Shown piece after piece: positions 13,350-25,705 of a DNA stretch of 64,000 bases (the first letter of the stretch is position 1; each line of letters opens with the position of its first letter). The stretch covers positions 45,400,520 to 45,464,519 of the forward strand of contig NC_135505.1 in assembly GCF_052857255.1 (NCBI RefSeq). Direction: 5' to 3'. The position numbers were made by a program, and so were the translations under genes. A model generated the notes under the pieces. It had not been told where the DNA came from. It searched no databases and saw only the letters and a program-made list of their open reading frames with translations. The DNA is from Amblyomma americanum (taxonomy: Eukaryota > Arthropoda > Arachnida > Ixodida > Ixodidae).

Positions 13350-14540
13350 CTAAGCGCGTCCGCGTTTCATTTCAATTTGCCCTTCTTGTACTTTATGTCG
13401 AAATGATACTGCTGCAGAATCGAGATCCACCTGAGAAGGAAATTGTTCTTTGATGTCGAGGTTTGCGTCCAGGAAAGGGGACAATGGTCTGTTTGTACGA
13501 TGAATTTGGCGCCTCCGAGATAGCATTGTAGTTTCTGGATAGTCCAAACAATGCAAGCGCACTCTTTTTCCGACACGCAGTACACCATCTCTTGAGAGCT
13601 CAGTTTTCGGCTCAGGTAAAGAGCGGGATGTTTGTTGCCGTCGTCCTCCCTCTGGCAGAGAACGGCGCCTAGTCCTTGATCACTCGCATCACACTGGACC
13701 GTGAATTCTCAATCGTAATCAGGAGCTTCTAAAACCGGGCCGCTATTCAGTGCAGCATTAATGTTTAAGAAGGACGCTTCCTTCTTTTTGTGCCCAACTA
13801 CATTTGTCTGCTCTGTCCTGCGGAGCGCATCGGTCAGGGAACTTTCCAAATAGAATAATCACTGATATAGTGATTGTAATATCCCGTAAGCCCTAAAAAT
13901 GCCTGAACGTCCGTCTTGTAGACGGGGGGAAGTAGGGAACCGGAAATGCATGGCAGCCGCTTAAAATCCTGTCCTTTAGACTGGACAAACAAAACAGAAA
14001 TTTTTGAGCACCATGCTCATCATTGTTGCTAGATAGCTTCCCGTTGGAGTAACGAAAGCTTAGTATCTGCTGGCGCGCTCAGTGAGCGGTACTTGTCAGT
14101 AACCTCGAGTAAGGTCTAGTGTAGTTACTTAGGTTGCTCGACTGACCTGTTCAACTCTCTCTTCAATATTGGCGATAGGGTCCACTTGATTCTTGGTGAC
14201 AGCATTTAATTTCCGGTAATCTACTACAGGCCTGGGGTCTTTACCCAGAGCTTCCACCAAGATCATAGAAGCTTATTCGCTTTCGGAGTGCTTGACTGCT
14301 CTTAATTCTAGCATGCGCTTTACCTCCCTATCAAGGATATCTCTCTGCCTTTGAGAGAGTCGATAGCACCTTGACCACACTGGCTGCTCGGTATGTAAGC
14401 TCAATATCATGCTCGATCAAATTAGTTCTTCCCGGCCGGTCTACGAAGCAGTCATAAAACTCTGCTATCAGTTCGCCCAGATCAGACAACTGTGATTCTT
14501 TTAGTTCTCCCTCTCCGCTCAGTCCTCGTGAGAAAGTCAT
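13350..14540 (-). pseudogene. Reverse transcriptase and RNase H remnants, catalytic palm missing
   Basis: In element order: a linker with EHDIELT, then RT blocks (YRKLNAVTKNQVDPIANIE; LDLTRGY near 14,118-14,098), then the thumb block FLGLTGYY near 13,900-13,876, then RNase H with VQTDHCPLSW. Only about 200 bp separate LDLTRGY from FLGLTGYY, too little to hold the YxDD palm. No YxDD is readable, which points to an internal deletion. Stops also occur in each block. Confidence 0.75.
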
Positions 14541-14559
14541 GCGCGCTGCTTTCCTCTCT

Positions 14560-15893
14560 GCTTAGACAGATAAGGTTGTCTTTCATCTCCTCAGGCAGGT
14601 TCAGCATTAAATTAATCGCGGCCTCCCTCTGCACGCAAGGCTTCGCTAGGTTGCAATGGTAAATGCGAGCTTGTTTACGCCTTCCCGGAGTTTTCACCAT
14701 GTAGTACGTGTTAGAGAGCTTGACAGTTACTTCAGCAGGCCCTTCCCATTGTACTTCAAGCCTATTCTGCCTTGAAGCTCTCACCAACATTACCTTGTCA
14801 CCGATACAAAACGTCCTTTGACGGGCTGTCCGATCATAGTAGTCCTCAGAACGAGCGTGGGCTGACGTAATGCTGGCCTTCACGAGTTCTTTATTGTTAT
14901 TTAGACAATCCAGCAGAGTCAACACGAACTCTACTACTGTCGGGTCCTCTCCGTGCCCTTCCCAGGCTTCGTGCACCATTCGCAGAGGTGGACGCAATGC
15001 CCTTGCGTACCCCAACTCGGCAGGGCAATATCCAGTTGATTCATGCGGCACGGACCGCAAAGCAAAAAGTGCTGCAGGTAGGCATGCGTCCTAGTCGCGC
15101 TGTTTTCATAGCACAATCTCCTAAATACGCGATTTAGAACAGAATGCCACCTTTCTACGCTGATGCACTGCGGATGATGGATAGAGCTGCGCACTATCTT
15201 AATGCCGCATCGCTCTAGAAATGAGTTGGTGAGGGCACTCGGGAGTACACTACCCTGATCACTTTGGATCTCGGAAAGCAATCCAACTGGGGCAAAGACT
15301 GATAACAGGGAATTCACCACACTCACTGACGTCATCTCGCGCAGCGTGGCAGCATCTGGAAACTTCTTGGTTGGGCGTAACATGGTGAGGATATAACGAC
15401 AACCTGACTCTGTTACTGGGAGTGGCCCAACTATATCTATCCCCAAACGGTGGAACGGCTCAGTAATGATCATTACTAAAACCATTGGCGCTTTCCACTT
15501 ATCTCGCGCCTTTCCTACCCGCTGACATGTGTCGCGCGACCTTACAAAACGCTCCATGTCCTTAAAACATCCGGGCCAACCGTATTCTTGTAAAAGCCTC
15601 TGCTCCGTTTTCTTGATTCTCAGGTGGCATGGCCAGGAATTGCCATGAGAAAGTCGCAGTCTTATCGGTACTTATGGGGGACGACTAATTGGTCTCGCTC
15701 CACTCCACTCTTATCTTTGTATAAGCGTTAAAGCACACCGCCTCTCATCTGGAAAGCATAATTCTTTTTTTCCCTTACTTTTTCTCTGCAGCTTTCTGAT
15801 CTCCTGTATCGTCGGGTCGTTTGATTGTTCCATACCTAGCTCTTCTTGGTTCGCACTCAGCAGCGCCGTGAAAGTGCTTGAAACTGGCGGCAA
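14560..15893 (-). pseudogene. Integrase of the Gmr1-like element
   Basis: The zinc-binding end is partly kept (RDTCQRVGKAR; one of the expected cysteines is arginine). The catalytic triad is visible: D in GIDIVGPLP, D in SDQGSVLP, and E in the VERWHSVLNRVFRRLC block. The C-terminal region follows in another frame with KVMLVRASRQNRLEVQWEGP and YHCNLAKP, typical of the SH3-like/GPF end of gypsy integrases. It precedes the RT in element order. Confidence 0.8.
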
Positions 15894-16299
15894 AAAACAC
15901 CCTCTAGGATCTCCTCATTCCGTGGTTCGTCATGCTTACTGCTAGGCTGACAGGTCTCGGGTGCCTCGTTAGCATGATTTTCTGAACCTTGTTCATTCAT
16001 TTCTGCCCCAAGTTTAACGGCTGTTTCCTCCGCAGTGAAATACTCAGCACTATGCTATGTTGCAAGTTCCCGCGTCTTCGAACATGTTAGGGCCTGCACA
16101 ACTCTTTCTCCAAAATGGATCCCCTTCGGCCGTGCTAACATATCAAAATTGTTGGAGAACAAATACGGATAACATTTAGGTACCTTTCCTGAAACTGCGG
16201 CTTCGGTTGTAAGCGCACCAAAAGGGCCCTCAATTAACACGGTCGCTATAGCACACGCTTTGTTCTTCCACCGCCTGTCGGGTCCATACATATTGGCCT

Positions 16300-16400
16300 G
16301 TGTAATCGGATGGCTACACATACGACGGATGGACAACATCCACCGTTGCGGCTGAGTCGCGAAGCACCTTGCATTGGTTCCCGTACACTGCAAGGTCAAG
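16300..16400 (-). pseudogene. Aspartic protease remnant
   Basis: On minus, LRDSAATVDVVHPSYV is readable. This has the position and shape of a retroelement protease active site (D-[ST]-G/A-A), with alanine where glycine is expected. It lies between gag and integrase. The surrounding frame is broken. Confidence 0.5.
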
Positions 16401-16742
16401 CAAGTAAGGTTCCAAGAGCTTGAAGTTTTCATCGCAGCTACTGACATACGAGAACACGAGCTTTTTTGGCAGTTCACTGCTATATGACCCGGCTCATTGC
16501 ATCTGTACCAAGTGAGCGGCCTAATAACCTCTAACGGGACTTATTCTTTCTGCGCTTTGACCACTTTTGCACCCTTCTCATTGTCTTTTTTTCTTTGAGG
16601 TTTATTGGAAGAAACCCTTCTTTCATCTTTCTCGAATAGAGCTCCCAAAGTGCCTCACGTGACGGTAATTCCCACTTCTCCCGAAATTACGTTGTTTACC
16701 AACTCTAGTGTTGTTGCTCCACTGCCGGCGCGGAGCGTAATC

Positions 16743-17200
16743 CTAAATGAGTTCGGCACTTTTTTTCGCAGACGTCAAGTTGTCCCGGTCCTGTAGCCAA
16801 TTTATTTCCTCTTCAGGAAGGCAGTTGCAAAACTGCTTCAACCAAATCCTCTCCACTACAGCGTTACGGTCACTATATGGCTCTGTGCTTTTTAACCACT
16901 CAACCAAGTTCACTTGCAACTTGTACAAAAATCGGGATAGGCCTCGATCCTCGACTTCTTAGCTCCCCGAAATCGCAGCCTGAACGCCTCGGCGCTAAGT
17001 GTATAGTTTCGTGCAAGGCAAGCCTTGACCTTCTCGTAGTTGTCCGCGTCCTCCTTGCTGAGCCGCGCTATAATCTCCGCTCCATCGCAGGGCAGAACCA
17101 TCAGTTGCCTATGAGAGCAAGTGTCTCGACTGCAGTACAGTCTCTCGCACTTTCGTCCAAAATTTGCTAGATACAGCAGACCGCTATCTCCTAATACCAC
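16743..17200 (-). pseudogene. gag: SCAN-like gag of the Gmr1-like element
   Basis: Two overlapping minus frames (17,200-16,910 and 16,928-16,743) together carry a SCAN-type capsid region: AEIIARLSKEDADNYEKVK, then LSAEAFRLRFR, then NLVEWLKS and a leucine- and proline-rich end. Vertebrate SCAN domains are known to derive from the gag capsid of Gmr1-like elements, which supports the element assignment. The frame break near 16,920 shows it is not functional. The zinc-knuckle region would lie near 16.5 kb but is not clear. Confidence 0.75.
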
Positions 17201-17816
17201 ATGGCTGCATGTGCCTAGACATTCTGAACTCTGCCTCCTTGTTGAGAAGAGGTGCCACTTGCTCGGGACGATTGCCCGGTCTCTTACTCAACTCCACTTC
17301 TTACTTACGAAGCTCTATCGCCCATTCGGGTATTTTTTGTCACCCTCTCTTTAATGATCACGAATCTTTTCCTCTTGTTCCCGCTCTTTCTTTTGTCTTG
17401 GCTGCTCTTCCTTTTTTGTTCTATGAGGCTCCACGCTTCACTGAGCTCCTCATCATATGCCCCCAAATCAGTGAGTGCCTAAAAAATCATGGGTTTTCGC
17501 GCCAAACCCTTTGTATAGATCCCCAATTCCTCACGCAACAGCAACAGGTCCGGCTTGTGCAGCTTCTGTAGGTTCATGATAGTTCTGAGTCTAGGCTAAT
17601 TCTAGAACAACAATGCAAAATGCCAAACCTCTAGGATTTAACCACAGCTGTTAACCAATTCTAAATTTTAACCCGCTTTTAGAATCTGGTCCACGTCAGA
17701 GGAAAGCCAAGCACTCAACCACACATGTGATCACGTCCAGAGACAGCTGCTCTCTCGCTGGCCAACCGTTGTTGCCGCTTTCAGGTTCCGATCTCACCGC
17801 TGGTCACCAGTTGTCA

Positions 17817-18422
17817 TGGCGCAGGGTTCTTTCAAACCCGAGCTCCATTGCGTAGCGTGTCCGAGCCTTCGGGTTAAAGAAATGTGAAACTTGCAGCTTG
17901 AGAAAAGGAAAAAAAAGGATTTAATGGTCCTTTTGAAGTAACTTGATTAGATAATCTTTAAGGAAACAAAATGAGCAAGAAGTCAAATATTAAAATTTCA
18001 TAGCGTCGAGCGACTGCATGCGCCTTGTCGTCAGGTCCCAGAGCGATCGTTCGTACTCACGACTGTCGCTAAATACCCTGAGGCTCCGCCCCTTTCACCA
18101 CACGAAAGAAAGATCGGAAGAGTCGCTGCACATAGCACGCGGAGCCCCGTGGGAATGGGCGAGGAGGATACGGAGGTCCGCTTCTTCGCCCAAAGCTGTA
18201 AGTCCATCGAAACCAGGAACTTGTGAGTCACGGTTAATTTCGGGAATGCGCCTTTGCCCACTTCCTTTCGTCGTCTTGTCAATCGTGGGTCGCGTCTTGC
18301 GGCGAACCCGACATAGAGGAGCTTGGGAAAGATTCCGCAGGTATTTTCTCAGAGCCATCTTTTTTTTCTTTTCGTGGGATCAACGAGGGTTCATACGACG
18401 TGTCCCCAGCAGGGTTGTAACA
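17817..18422 (-). repeat. 5' LTR of Gmr1-like element
   Basis: 606 bp, starting TGGCGCAGG and ending TTGTAACA on plus. It is the partner of the LTR at 12,341 and adjoins the gag side of the element. Confidence 0.88.
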
Positions 18423-18649
18423 ACGGACAGTGAATTATGGGTGGGATTTTTCATCAACCTCTATATAGGTGGAAACATAGATGGTTTGTATAGTATTAAC
18501 GAGGTGGCAGTAGTTACGTAATTCACTTTGATAAGAGGTAGAAACTGAACGTTCTGCACGCATTTGTGTCTGCATCAAGCCATGCCAGCCAAGTGATTGA
18601 AAACTCCAATGAAGGCGTAGCATAGGCACTGAGCGAAGTGAAAGCACAG

Positions 18650-21085
18650 TAGACTGTACTGTTGGGCCACTTCAAATGTCAATGCAGGACAGAAATAGGC
18701 TGGAGATCAGGCAGGAGGCTACTGTGGCATAGGCAGTTGGGATATCAGGAGAGAGTCGAGCTCACAGAGAGAAATTATTTCCGGATCATGAGCACCTTGC
18801 TCTGGACACAAGAGGCCAGGAAGTGGACAGGGAAGAGAGCCAATGCTAAGACTGTAATTTAAATAGAAGTCATAATATGTGCTCACCCACGCATTGCACA
18901 GGATGTGGAGGTCCTCGGAGAGACACGTTCTCGCGATGGATAGTTCAGGATGGTAGTCTTGAGATGAAGAGGGAACGGAAGAAACTAGTGAGGTGGAATC
19001 CCAATACCGAGTTAGCTGTAATAAAACTAGAATTCCGGAGCTCACTGCATAACAGATTCTCTGCTTTATCTGAGCTCGACGATTCTAATGCTCAAGCAAT
19101 GAACAAAATTCTCACAGCTCTAGCAGGAGGCAGAAGATTGGTAAAGAAATAACCGAATATGAAAGCGTTGAACCCCACAGACATAATGAAACTGGCAGAG
19201 CCATCAAAGATAATTAGTAAGCTCAAGGTATCAGATAGAAGCAAGTTCATAATAGAATCGTGAAATCTCTCAAGAACGAAGGTAACATAAAAGGCGCGAG
19301 TAAGAAATAAGGCATAGAGAAAAAAGGGACGTTTGTGATAAGAGATAAAGAGGGAAATGTGATTGGCTATATAAATAGGACAGTAAAGGTAGCCGAAGAT
19401 TCTTACACAAATCTATACAGTAGACAATGTAACCAGGATGTTCATGAGGCAGTCGGTAGCCCACAGCAATGGGACATCCCGCCAGTAAAGAAAAAATCAA
19501 TTAAGAAAGCCTTAGGAGTAGCGAAAAGGGGGAAAGCAGCTGGCGATTATCAGGAAACAGCAGATGTGCTGAGGACAGCAGACAGATTGTGATAGAACAA
19601 ATATCTAACCTGTATAAGCAACAGCTTATGACCACCAGCGTACTTGAAGCTTGGAAGAACGCTAACCTGATCTTAAACCATAATAAAGGAGCGGCCGGTT
19701 ACATTAAAATTTACAGACCGGTAAGCTTGCTGTCCATTGCCTACAAAGTATTTACTCAAGTAATCGATAACTGAGTCAGGACAAAAAATAACGCCTCAGT
19801 CAACCAGCATATCAGGCAGGCTTTCTTAAAGGCTGCTCGCCAATAGACCATACTCTTAGTTTTGATAAGGTGATAGATCAATTCGCAAAATATGACCAAC
19901 TCCTATATATAGCCTTCACAGACCGCAAGAAAGCATTTGACTAAGTAGAAACCTTAGCATTCATGCAGAAAATGCGGAATCAGGATTAGAAAAGACTTAA
20001 ATAAGAATACTGGAAGACATCTATAACGGCTGCGCAGCCTCAATAGTCCTCCGTAAAGTCACAAATAAAATTCCAGTAAGGAAAGGCGTTAGGCAGAGAG
20101 ACTGGATCTCGTCAGCGCTGTTCGTGGCCTCTTTACAGGAGGTAACCACAAGCCTGCATTGGGAGCTCCTGGAGATAAGCGTTGATATAGAAGAGGCTTA
20201 GTAATTTGTGATTCGCTGAAGACATTCATTTGCTAAGTTACTTATGAAATGAAGTGCAAACCATGATCAATGGCTTAGGCATTCAAGAAGAACGGTCGGT
20301 CTAAAGAGTAATATATAGAAAACAAAAGTAATGTTCAACACTCTCGGAAGGGAGCAGTGGCTTACAATTATTAGCTAGCTGCTGGAAACGATAAGGGCAT
20401 ACGTGCACTTACGGCATTTACTGACCACAGTTCCGGATTGCTGGAAGTGAGAAGAACAATAATAGCGTGTGGCAAATTTGGAGGTTCTCTCTGGTCATGA
20501 ATGGAAGTTACTAGTATCTTTCAAAGTAGAAGTTTGCAACAGCTCTATGTTAACGGTACTCACCTATGGATAGAAACATAGAGGATAATGACTAGGGTTC
20601 CAATTAAGTTAAGTACCGCGCAACGATACATAGGAAAGAAAATGAAAGGTTTAACTTTAAAAAACAGGAGGAGTGGGAAAGGGAACAAACACCGGTTAAT
20701 GACATGCCAGTAAAATGTAGGGATTCTTAAAATGGGTTTGGGCAGGAAATGTAATGCGAAATCTAGGCAACCAATAGTCGTTAGGGTAACGGACAGTGTT
20801 CCAATAGTAGGCAAGCGTAGCAGGGCTGGAAGAGATTAAGTTAGAGGGGTTTTGAAATAAAAGCAATGCGCATTTCGTCTGACTTTCTGCTGTGGTGTCT
20901 GCTTTGTGCATCGTGCTTTTTCAAAACAATGCACCAACTAGCTCCCGCTGAGTGTATTACTAAGTCAGGGGGGGGGGGGGGGGTAATGTGGCCGCATCTG
21001 GAAAGGGACATTGTGGATTTGACAAATACGGGAGAGGTCCTTGCTTGGAAGGGGTGCCGTTAGGCTGATTATGATGATGGTATCT
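18650..21085 (+). mobile_element. RTE-type LINE, decayed (duplication copy 1)
   Basis: Plus-strand RT fragments include GYIKIYRPVSLLSIAYKVFTQ and FTDRKKAF, matching the YRPISLL and KAFD blocks of RTE/BovB-type reverse transcriptases. An upstream block resembles KAAGDYQETADVL (the KAAGPDGIT position). Stops and frameshifts are numerous. A 16-base G run (20,968-20,983) and a GATTATGATGATGG tail mark the 3' end. Confidence 0.78.
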
Positions 21086-22732
21086 ATGATACGGAGAAGT
21101 CTAAGGTTCACGGGAAAGTTTTTAACGCTGCTTCTTGTCTAGGAAAGCAGTAAGTTCATTATGATACTCATCTGTGAGTACCACATTATGTGTAGTATGC
21201 TTAGCAGGATACATGAGATGTCACCTAAGGTATAGGTTAATTGCCGCGCAACTAGTGCCCAAAAAAATTGCTTGGAAGGTGTAACTTGCAACCAAAGAGC
21301 TCTAACTGCTAAAATATTTCTTTCTTGACGTATATATTATACCATGGCCTAAAACACAAATTTATTTCTTGAAATCAGTGGCCATGAACAATATGCGTAA
21401 TGTTAAAAAACTATTATGTGCGCGGCTTCTGCTATTGTGGCTAAGAAGTGGTAGCGGCCCGTTTCCGACCACTGAGTGTATACGGTGGTATCCTATATGT
21501 AGCCATTCCTGTAGGAGGAAAGGCTAAAAATTATGCTGGTAAGCCAACACTCCTGGCATAAGCATGAAGGTACAAGAATTGTTGTTTTTTTTTTTACTGG
21601 GCTCTTATTTTTCACTTACTGACGGAATATCTGGCAGAATTGAAAGGTGGACCTCATGGATTCGAAACAACATGCAAAGAAACAAGAACGATAACGCTAG
21701 AGAGCTTTTGTTCTCGCAGTATCTTATTAGACAAAACCCCTATTTCGCATATTCAGTCTCAGGGGGAACTTCATTTGATGGGAATAACGCGTTACACAAT
21801 GTAAAACGAACCAGCCCACATTGCTGCCTTGCTGAAACTTCATCCTGGCCGAGTTGGCTAATGCACTGATATTTTAACTATTCCTGTAGGAGCATGCACC
21901 AATGTGATGTTTGCAGCTGGTCGTGAGTAGTAGCCATGTGGCAGCTTAAAATTAAGGAAACACAGTTATGCTCGGTGCTGTAGTTCAAGAAATCTAGGCA
22001 GTCACAGATAGCATGTGCTGCGATGCAAAACAATTACGACAATCAGTTGCTCATATTTCAGGTGACATTACCCGTCTTATTCCTCGGGAGAATCAAGCAG
22101 CGGCGAAACCCGCAGCGCCGAAAGTACAGAGAGAGTCAGAGGGCAGGAGCTCCGCGAATTTTCTTAAACTTTTGGGCGGGGCAGCTAGCACGCCAAACGT
22201 TTTGAGTTCCACCGCTGGCGCCAACGCCATTTTCTAAAGTGTAAAATGTGGTGTGGGTATTACTAAAAGCCCGTCAACGATTTGTGATTCGCGCTTGGTG
22301 TCATTCAACACTGGAATTACAAAATCGGAAGAGCTTTCTCTATTTGTAAGACTGTCCATTTTTTAAAGTCCAGTTTCTCTTTTGTGGAAACAGCTTCTTT
22401 AACGAGAGTCTTTCTTCTAGAAAAAATCAGTACTGAGAAAGGAATTATGTGTGCTAGCAGTTGTGAGTTTCAATTTAAGGGGCCATGTTTTCGGCACAAA
22501 ATTATTACCTTACGATTCCATTGTCAGGAAACGCTTCAATGTGAGGCCAATAGCCCTCTGATATTACTACTGAAAACGCCTGTTTCTGAGAACAGGCAAC
22601 TGCGAGAAATCAGCTGGTGTAAGAATAGCCGGACTGGGAATGTAAGAAGTTACTTTCTTGGTGCGTTTTGCAATCAGATTGTCTGGTGAAGTGAACAGAT
22701 TAAGTAGACTGTGCTCTTAGACTTACGGTCTT
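21086..22732. other. Duplicated non-coding DNA, no gene recognised
   Basis: Counterpart of about 32.69-34.22 kb. Frames of about 100 codons occur in both copies (22,384-22,689 and 33,878-34,183) but differ by many amino-acid changes in their first half. The second half is nearly identical at DNA level, so there is no sign of protein-level constraint. Confidence 0.5.
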
Positions 22733-23260
22733 CCGCGTCATGGTTTTCTATTTTAAAGCGAAAGCCTTTATTGGCTCATACTCCCGGTCAAGATCCTGTG
22801 CGTCCGTTACATCCTGGAACACCATCCCCCCCCCCCCCCCCCCACAGTCGCGCACACCTTCCTCGCCCCCCAGCGAGAGGTGGCAGCACCGAAGCGCATG
22901 CGCAGCTGACCATAGCAGCAGTGACGTAACCTGCGACTACGCGCAGCGTTGGCGCTCTTTGGTGAGACATGTCGATGCAGTCGAGTTAGTGAGTTGGATG
23001 GCTTCCAAGCGGCCCAGTGATTCCGCAGAAAGCGGTTCGGACAAGCCCAGGAAGGCGGATTCCCCCAACACCAAACTGCCGAAGATCAATGAACGAATGC
23101 GTCAACGGGCTCGAGGCTTCTGCTGGGATTAAGGCGAGAGAGGCCTGGCCATTCGACTGTGGGCGCCACGCACAATGTCATGGAAATCGGCAATGGAGGG
23201 CCCACAGGATTTCGACGAACACACTTTAGATTTTACAAAGTGTTCTCCTAATTTTTCTGC
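22733..23260 (+). mobile_element. Non-autonomous repeat with AAAGCGAAAGCC start and short ORF (copy 1)
   Basis: Begins near TTTTAAAGCGAAAGCC, passes a run of 18 C (22,826-22,843), a GCATGCGCAGCTGACCATAG block and GTGACGTAA, and ends near ACACTTTAGATTTTACAAAGTG. A frame from ATG at 22,998 encodes MASKRPSDSAESGSDKPRK, then a basic stretch, and stops after 44 codons. The same architecture recurs at 34.22, 37.22 and 51.98 kb, so I treat it as a transposable-element family. The frame may be the first exon of an autonomous relative. Confidence 0.55.
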
Positions 23261-24256
23261 TTCTATTTGATGTTTTTTTTTTCTTTTTGCCACATCTCGC
23301 TCGGGGGAGTTTGCGCTGATTAATGTGGTTTTCTTTAGGCGGATATGATGACTCACTTATGAATTCGTGCTTTAAATAAGCACCACTAACACGTCATTTA
23401 CTTTTCTTTTGGTAGCCTGCATAGCTCACTAATAGTTTAGTGTGACTACATTGCTCCATAACAAACAAGTTGACTTACTTCTCTCCACGCATTGGATCAT
23501 CATATGGCGCACTCGCTACCACGGTTTGCCGATGCGCCCTCGGTTTCGGCGCCAAGTTTCCTCTCTTGGCACTCGCCCCTCGCCTGGGAGACGTCGCTGC
23601 GCAAGCCTCTCCTGTTATCCAGAGACTCTACTTTCTGCCTCCACCGATAGAGATTGGTTTGTGCTCAAGCGTATCGTCGACAAACGGTTCTTCTGCAAGC
23701 TTGGCTAGCTGCAGTCGCTAGAGGCTTCACACGGTGGCCACCGAGGAACACGCCGCCACTTTCTGCTAATGGCACTCATACTAAATATGCAGCAGAAATG
23801 CTAAGCATAAATACCCCCGAAAGGATAACATTGAGCAGCCTTCGTCGTAGCTCACTCGATAGCTCACTGGACGTGATATTCGGAAGTCGTCGGTTGGGAC
23901 CTTCCCGGCGACATGTGGCTGTGTTTCTTCGGATTTCTAGTCAATTATCTTTAAGTAATTACTCTCATTATTCTTGCGTTGATGAACCCCACAAATGAAT
24001 ATGAAAAATATCTCTTATGCTCCTTCGTTTCGGTGAAATTTTTCTTCGGTAATGTATGTCATAAACAGCACCCTCTTTTCACTTCTCTTGATATCTCGAA
24101 CTAGTTGGTTGTTCGTCATGAATAAAAAGCTCGCGAACTTCACTTTCACACAGAAAGGAAAGACGAAACAGTGCGCTGTTTCCTCTCGAGACAGTGCCAG
24201 TTTCTCATCTTCCCTTTGTGTTTCCTTGTGAGGTTCGCGAATTTTTCTTCGTGAAG

Positions 24257-24313
24257 AACATAATGCTCCTCACAGCAGTAACGGACTTGAAGGAGAGCCT
24301 CAGTGCATTGGAG
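24257..24313 (+). pseudogene. Micro-exon A2 (degenerate paralogue of A1)
   Basis: A 57-nt phase-0 stretch encoding NIMLLTAVTDLKESLSALE, aligned with A1 codon by codon except for two extra codons before the final LE. It follows an AG, but with only a weak pyrimidine tract. The donor position reads GCATGT instead of GT, so it needs the rare GC class of splice donor or is dead. It lies 815 bp before exon B1, an A-B pair that was duplicated as a unit to 35.7-36.7 kb. Confidence 0.4.
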
Positions 24314-25128
24314 GCATGTTGCCCCTAATGAATGAGAGAAAACTAAAATTCGCGAAGGAATGCTTTCCGGCCTGGCAGACTAAATGTAATACCAGTTTGA
24401 ACGTAAGGCTCTGGTTGCTTGACTTTTCGATTCTTAATCAATAACTGTGAGAATTTCTCCCGGAATTACAAAAAAAAATATTTCTTACTAAAGTGAAACC
24501 AAAGACGTTCTCGTTAACGGTGGAAACTCTTGCCTTATTACAAAGGACATTCAGGATTTCGCTTTCATTTAATTGCTGTAGCAAGTAATGCCACTGATAT
24601 CAGTTTGCCGGAGGTACGAATCATGGGTTTGAATGTTTTTTTACAGTGCTTTCGATGTATCGAGAACTGGACGATAAGGCCGTGCTGAAAATTAGAAATA
24701 TTATGTACCCAGTGCACAACATTTGTTGTTTTTAATGGCAATTTAAAACAATACAGTGCACTAAATAAATAACGCAATCACACTAAGGCGGTACGTTTAT
24801 TCTCCCTCGCCCGATAAAGCAGCATACCTAATGCTTGAATGAGCTGTCAGGGGAAATACCGGCCGCAAAGGTGTAGTCAAGCAATTTAAATGAACCTGAT
24901 AGTCTATATTTTGTCGAAGCGCAATGTTTACGGTCTTCTCAGTTCTAGCGTGACTCGCGCTTTTCTTTTACTTGAATTATACAGGGTGAATAACAGATGT
25001 TCGCTCTGTCATGGTAGGGTTAATAAATGAAGACGCTCCGATAATTCATTATTTTTGAAATTTCTTACATTGTTTGTTGACAATAATGTGCTGAACTAAT
25101 CTTTTGTTTTATATGTGTATAATTCCAG

Positions 25129-25194
25129 GTGGCTGAAGAGGGACACCGCCCAGTAATGAAGGCTGTTTCCGAAGAGGTCAGGAGTGTCATTGTA
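25129..25194 (+). CDS. Candidate micro-exon B1, coiled-coil peptide
   Basis: ATAATTCCAG precedes and GTAAGT follows 66 nt (22 codons, phase 0-0) starting VAEEGHRPVMKAVSEEVR. Its duplicate at 36,592 keeps both splice signals and the open frame. Between copies there are six base differences, five of them changing four amino acids, so the exon is not better conserved at protein level than the surrounding intron. Function unknown. Confidence 0.5.
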
Positions 25195-25705
25195 GTAAGT
25201 ACGCGTTTCTTCGGCTAGTTCTCTACTTTTAATAACACATGTTTGCAAATAGTTTTATGTCAATTATAATGATATGGATGAAAAGCTTTCCTAAGAGTTT
25301 GGCCGCTGTGTTGTCAGGATTGCATAGAAATGATTATAAAAGGTAACATTAAACATAAGGCATTTTTCACCTCGCAAGCTAGAGAATAATAAGTTGATGG
25401 TTTGATAAATACAGTAGCAATTTAAGGAATGACATGTGCATGAACATGCCATAACGCACAGAATGTGGCACTGTGCACAAGCTCTCAGGATGTGCTTAGA
25501 GATGTAAAAAAAACTCTGATATGATTTCGAATTATCTAGTCTGGTTTTGATTGAATGTCTTGGCTGCTCTGTCAGCGCAATCAGTAAAAAATACTCATTT
25601 CATAAACGTATGTGAATAATGTTATTCAATTAGGAGCATCGAACTGATCTGATACCTGTGTCGCTGAAGTGCCTGCAGCTGAATCTTTTGTTTTGTCTTC
25701 ATTTT

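Larger units (their letters stand above)
12341..18422 (-). mobile_element. Gmr1-like LTR retrotransposon (gag-PR-IN-RT-RH order), full length but decayed
   Basis: Two direct LTRs (12,341-12,948 and 17,817-18,422), both TG..CA, bracket a minus-strand interior. Next to the 3' LTR is a polypurine tract (GGAGCGGGAGGAAGA on minus, ending at 12,949). Near the 5' LTR is a PBS candidate starting TGGTGACC. In element order the coding remnants are SCAN-like gag, protease, integrase, then reverse transcriptase and RNase H. Integrase before RT is the hallmark of the Gmr1 group of Ty3/gypsy elements. Frameshifts and stops are frequent, and the LTRs differ visibly, so the copy is old. No target duplication is evident. 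Confidence 0.85.

Noticed and set aside
22421..22462. Possible 42-nt phase-0 exon (KKSVLRKELCVLAV)
   Set aside because: Acceptor and donor look good in copy 1, but the duplicate lacks the AG, the peptide is short and it has no paralogue in the set.
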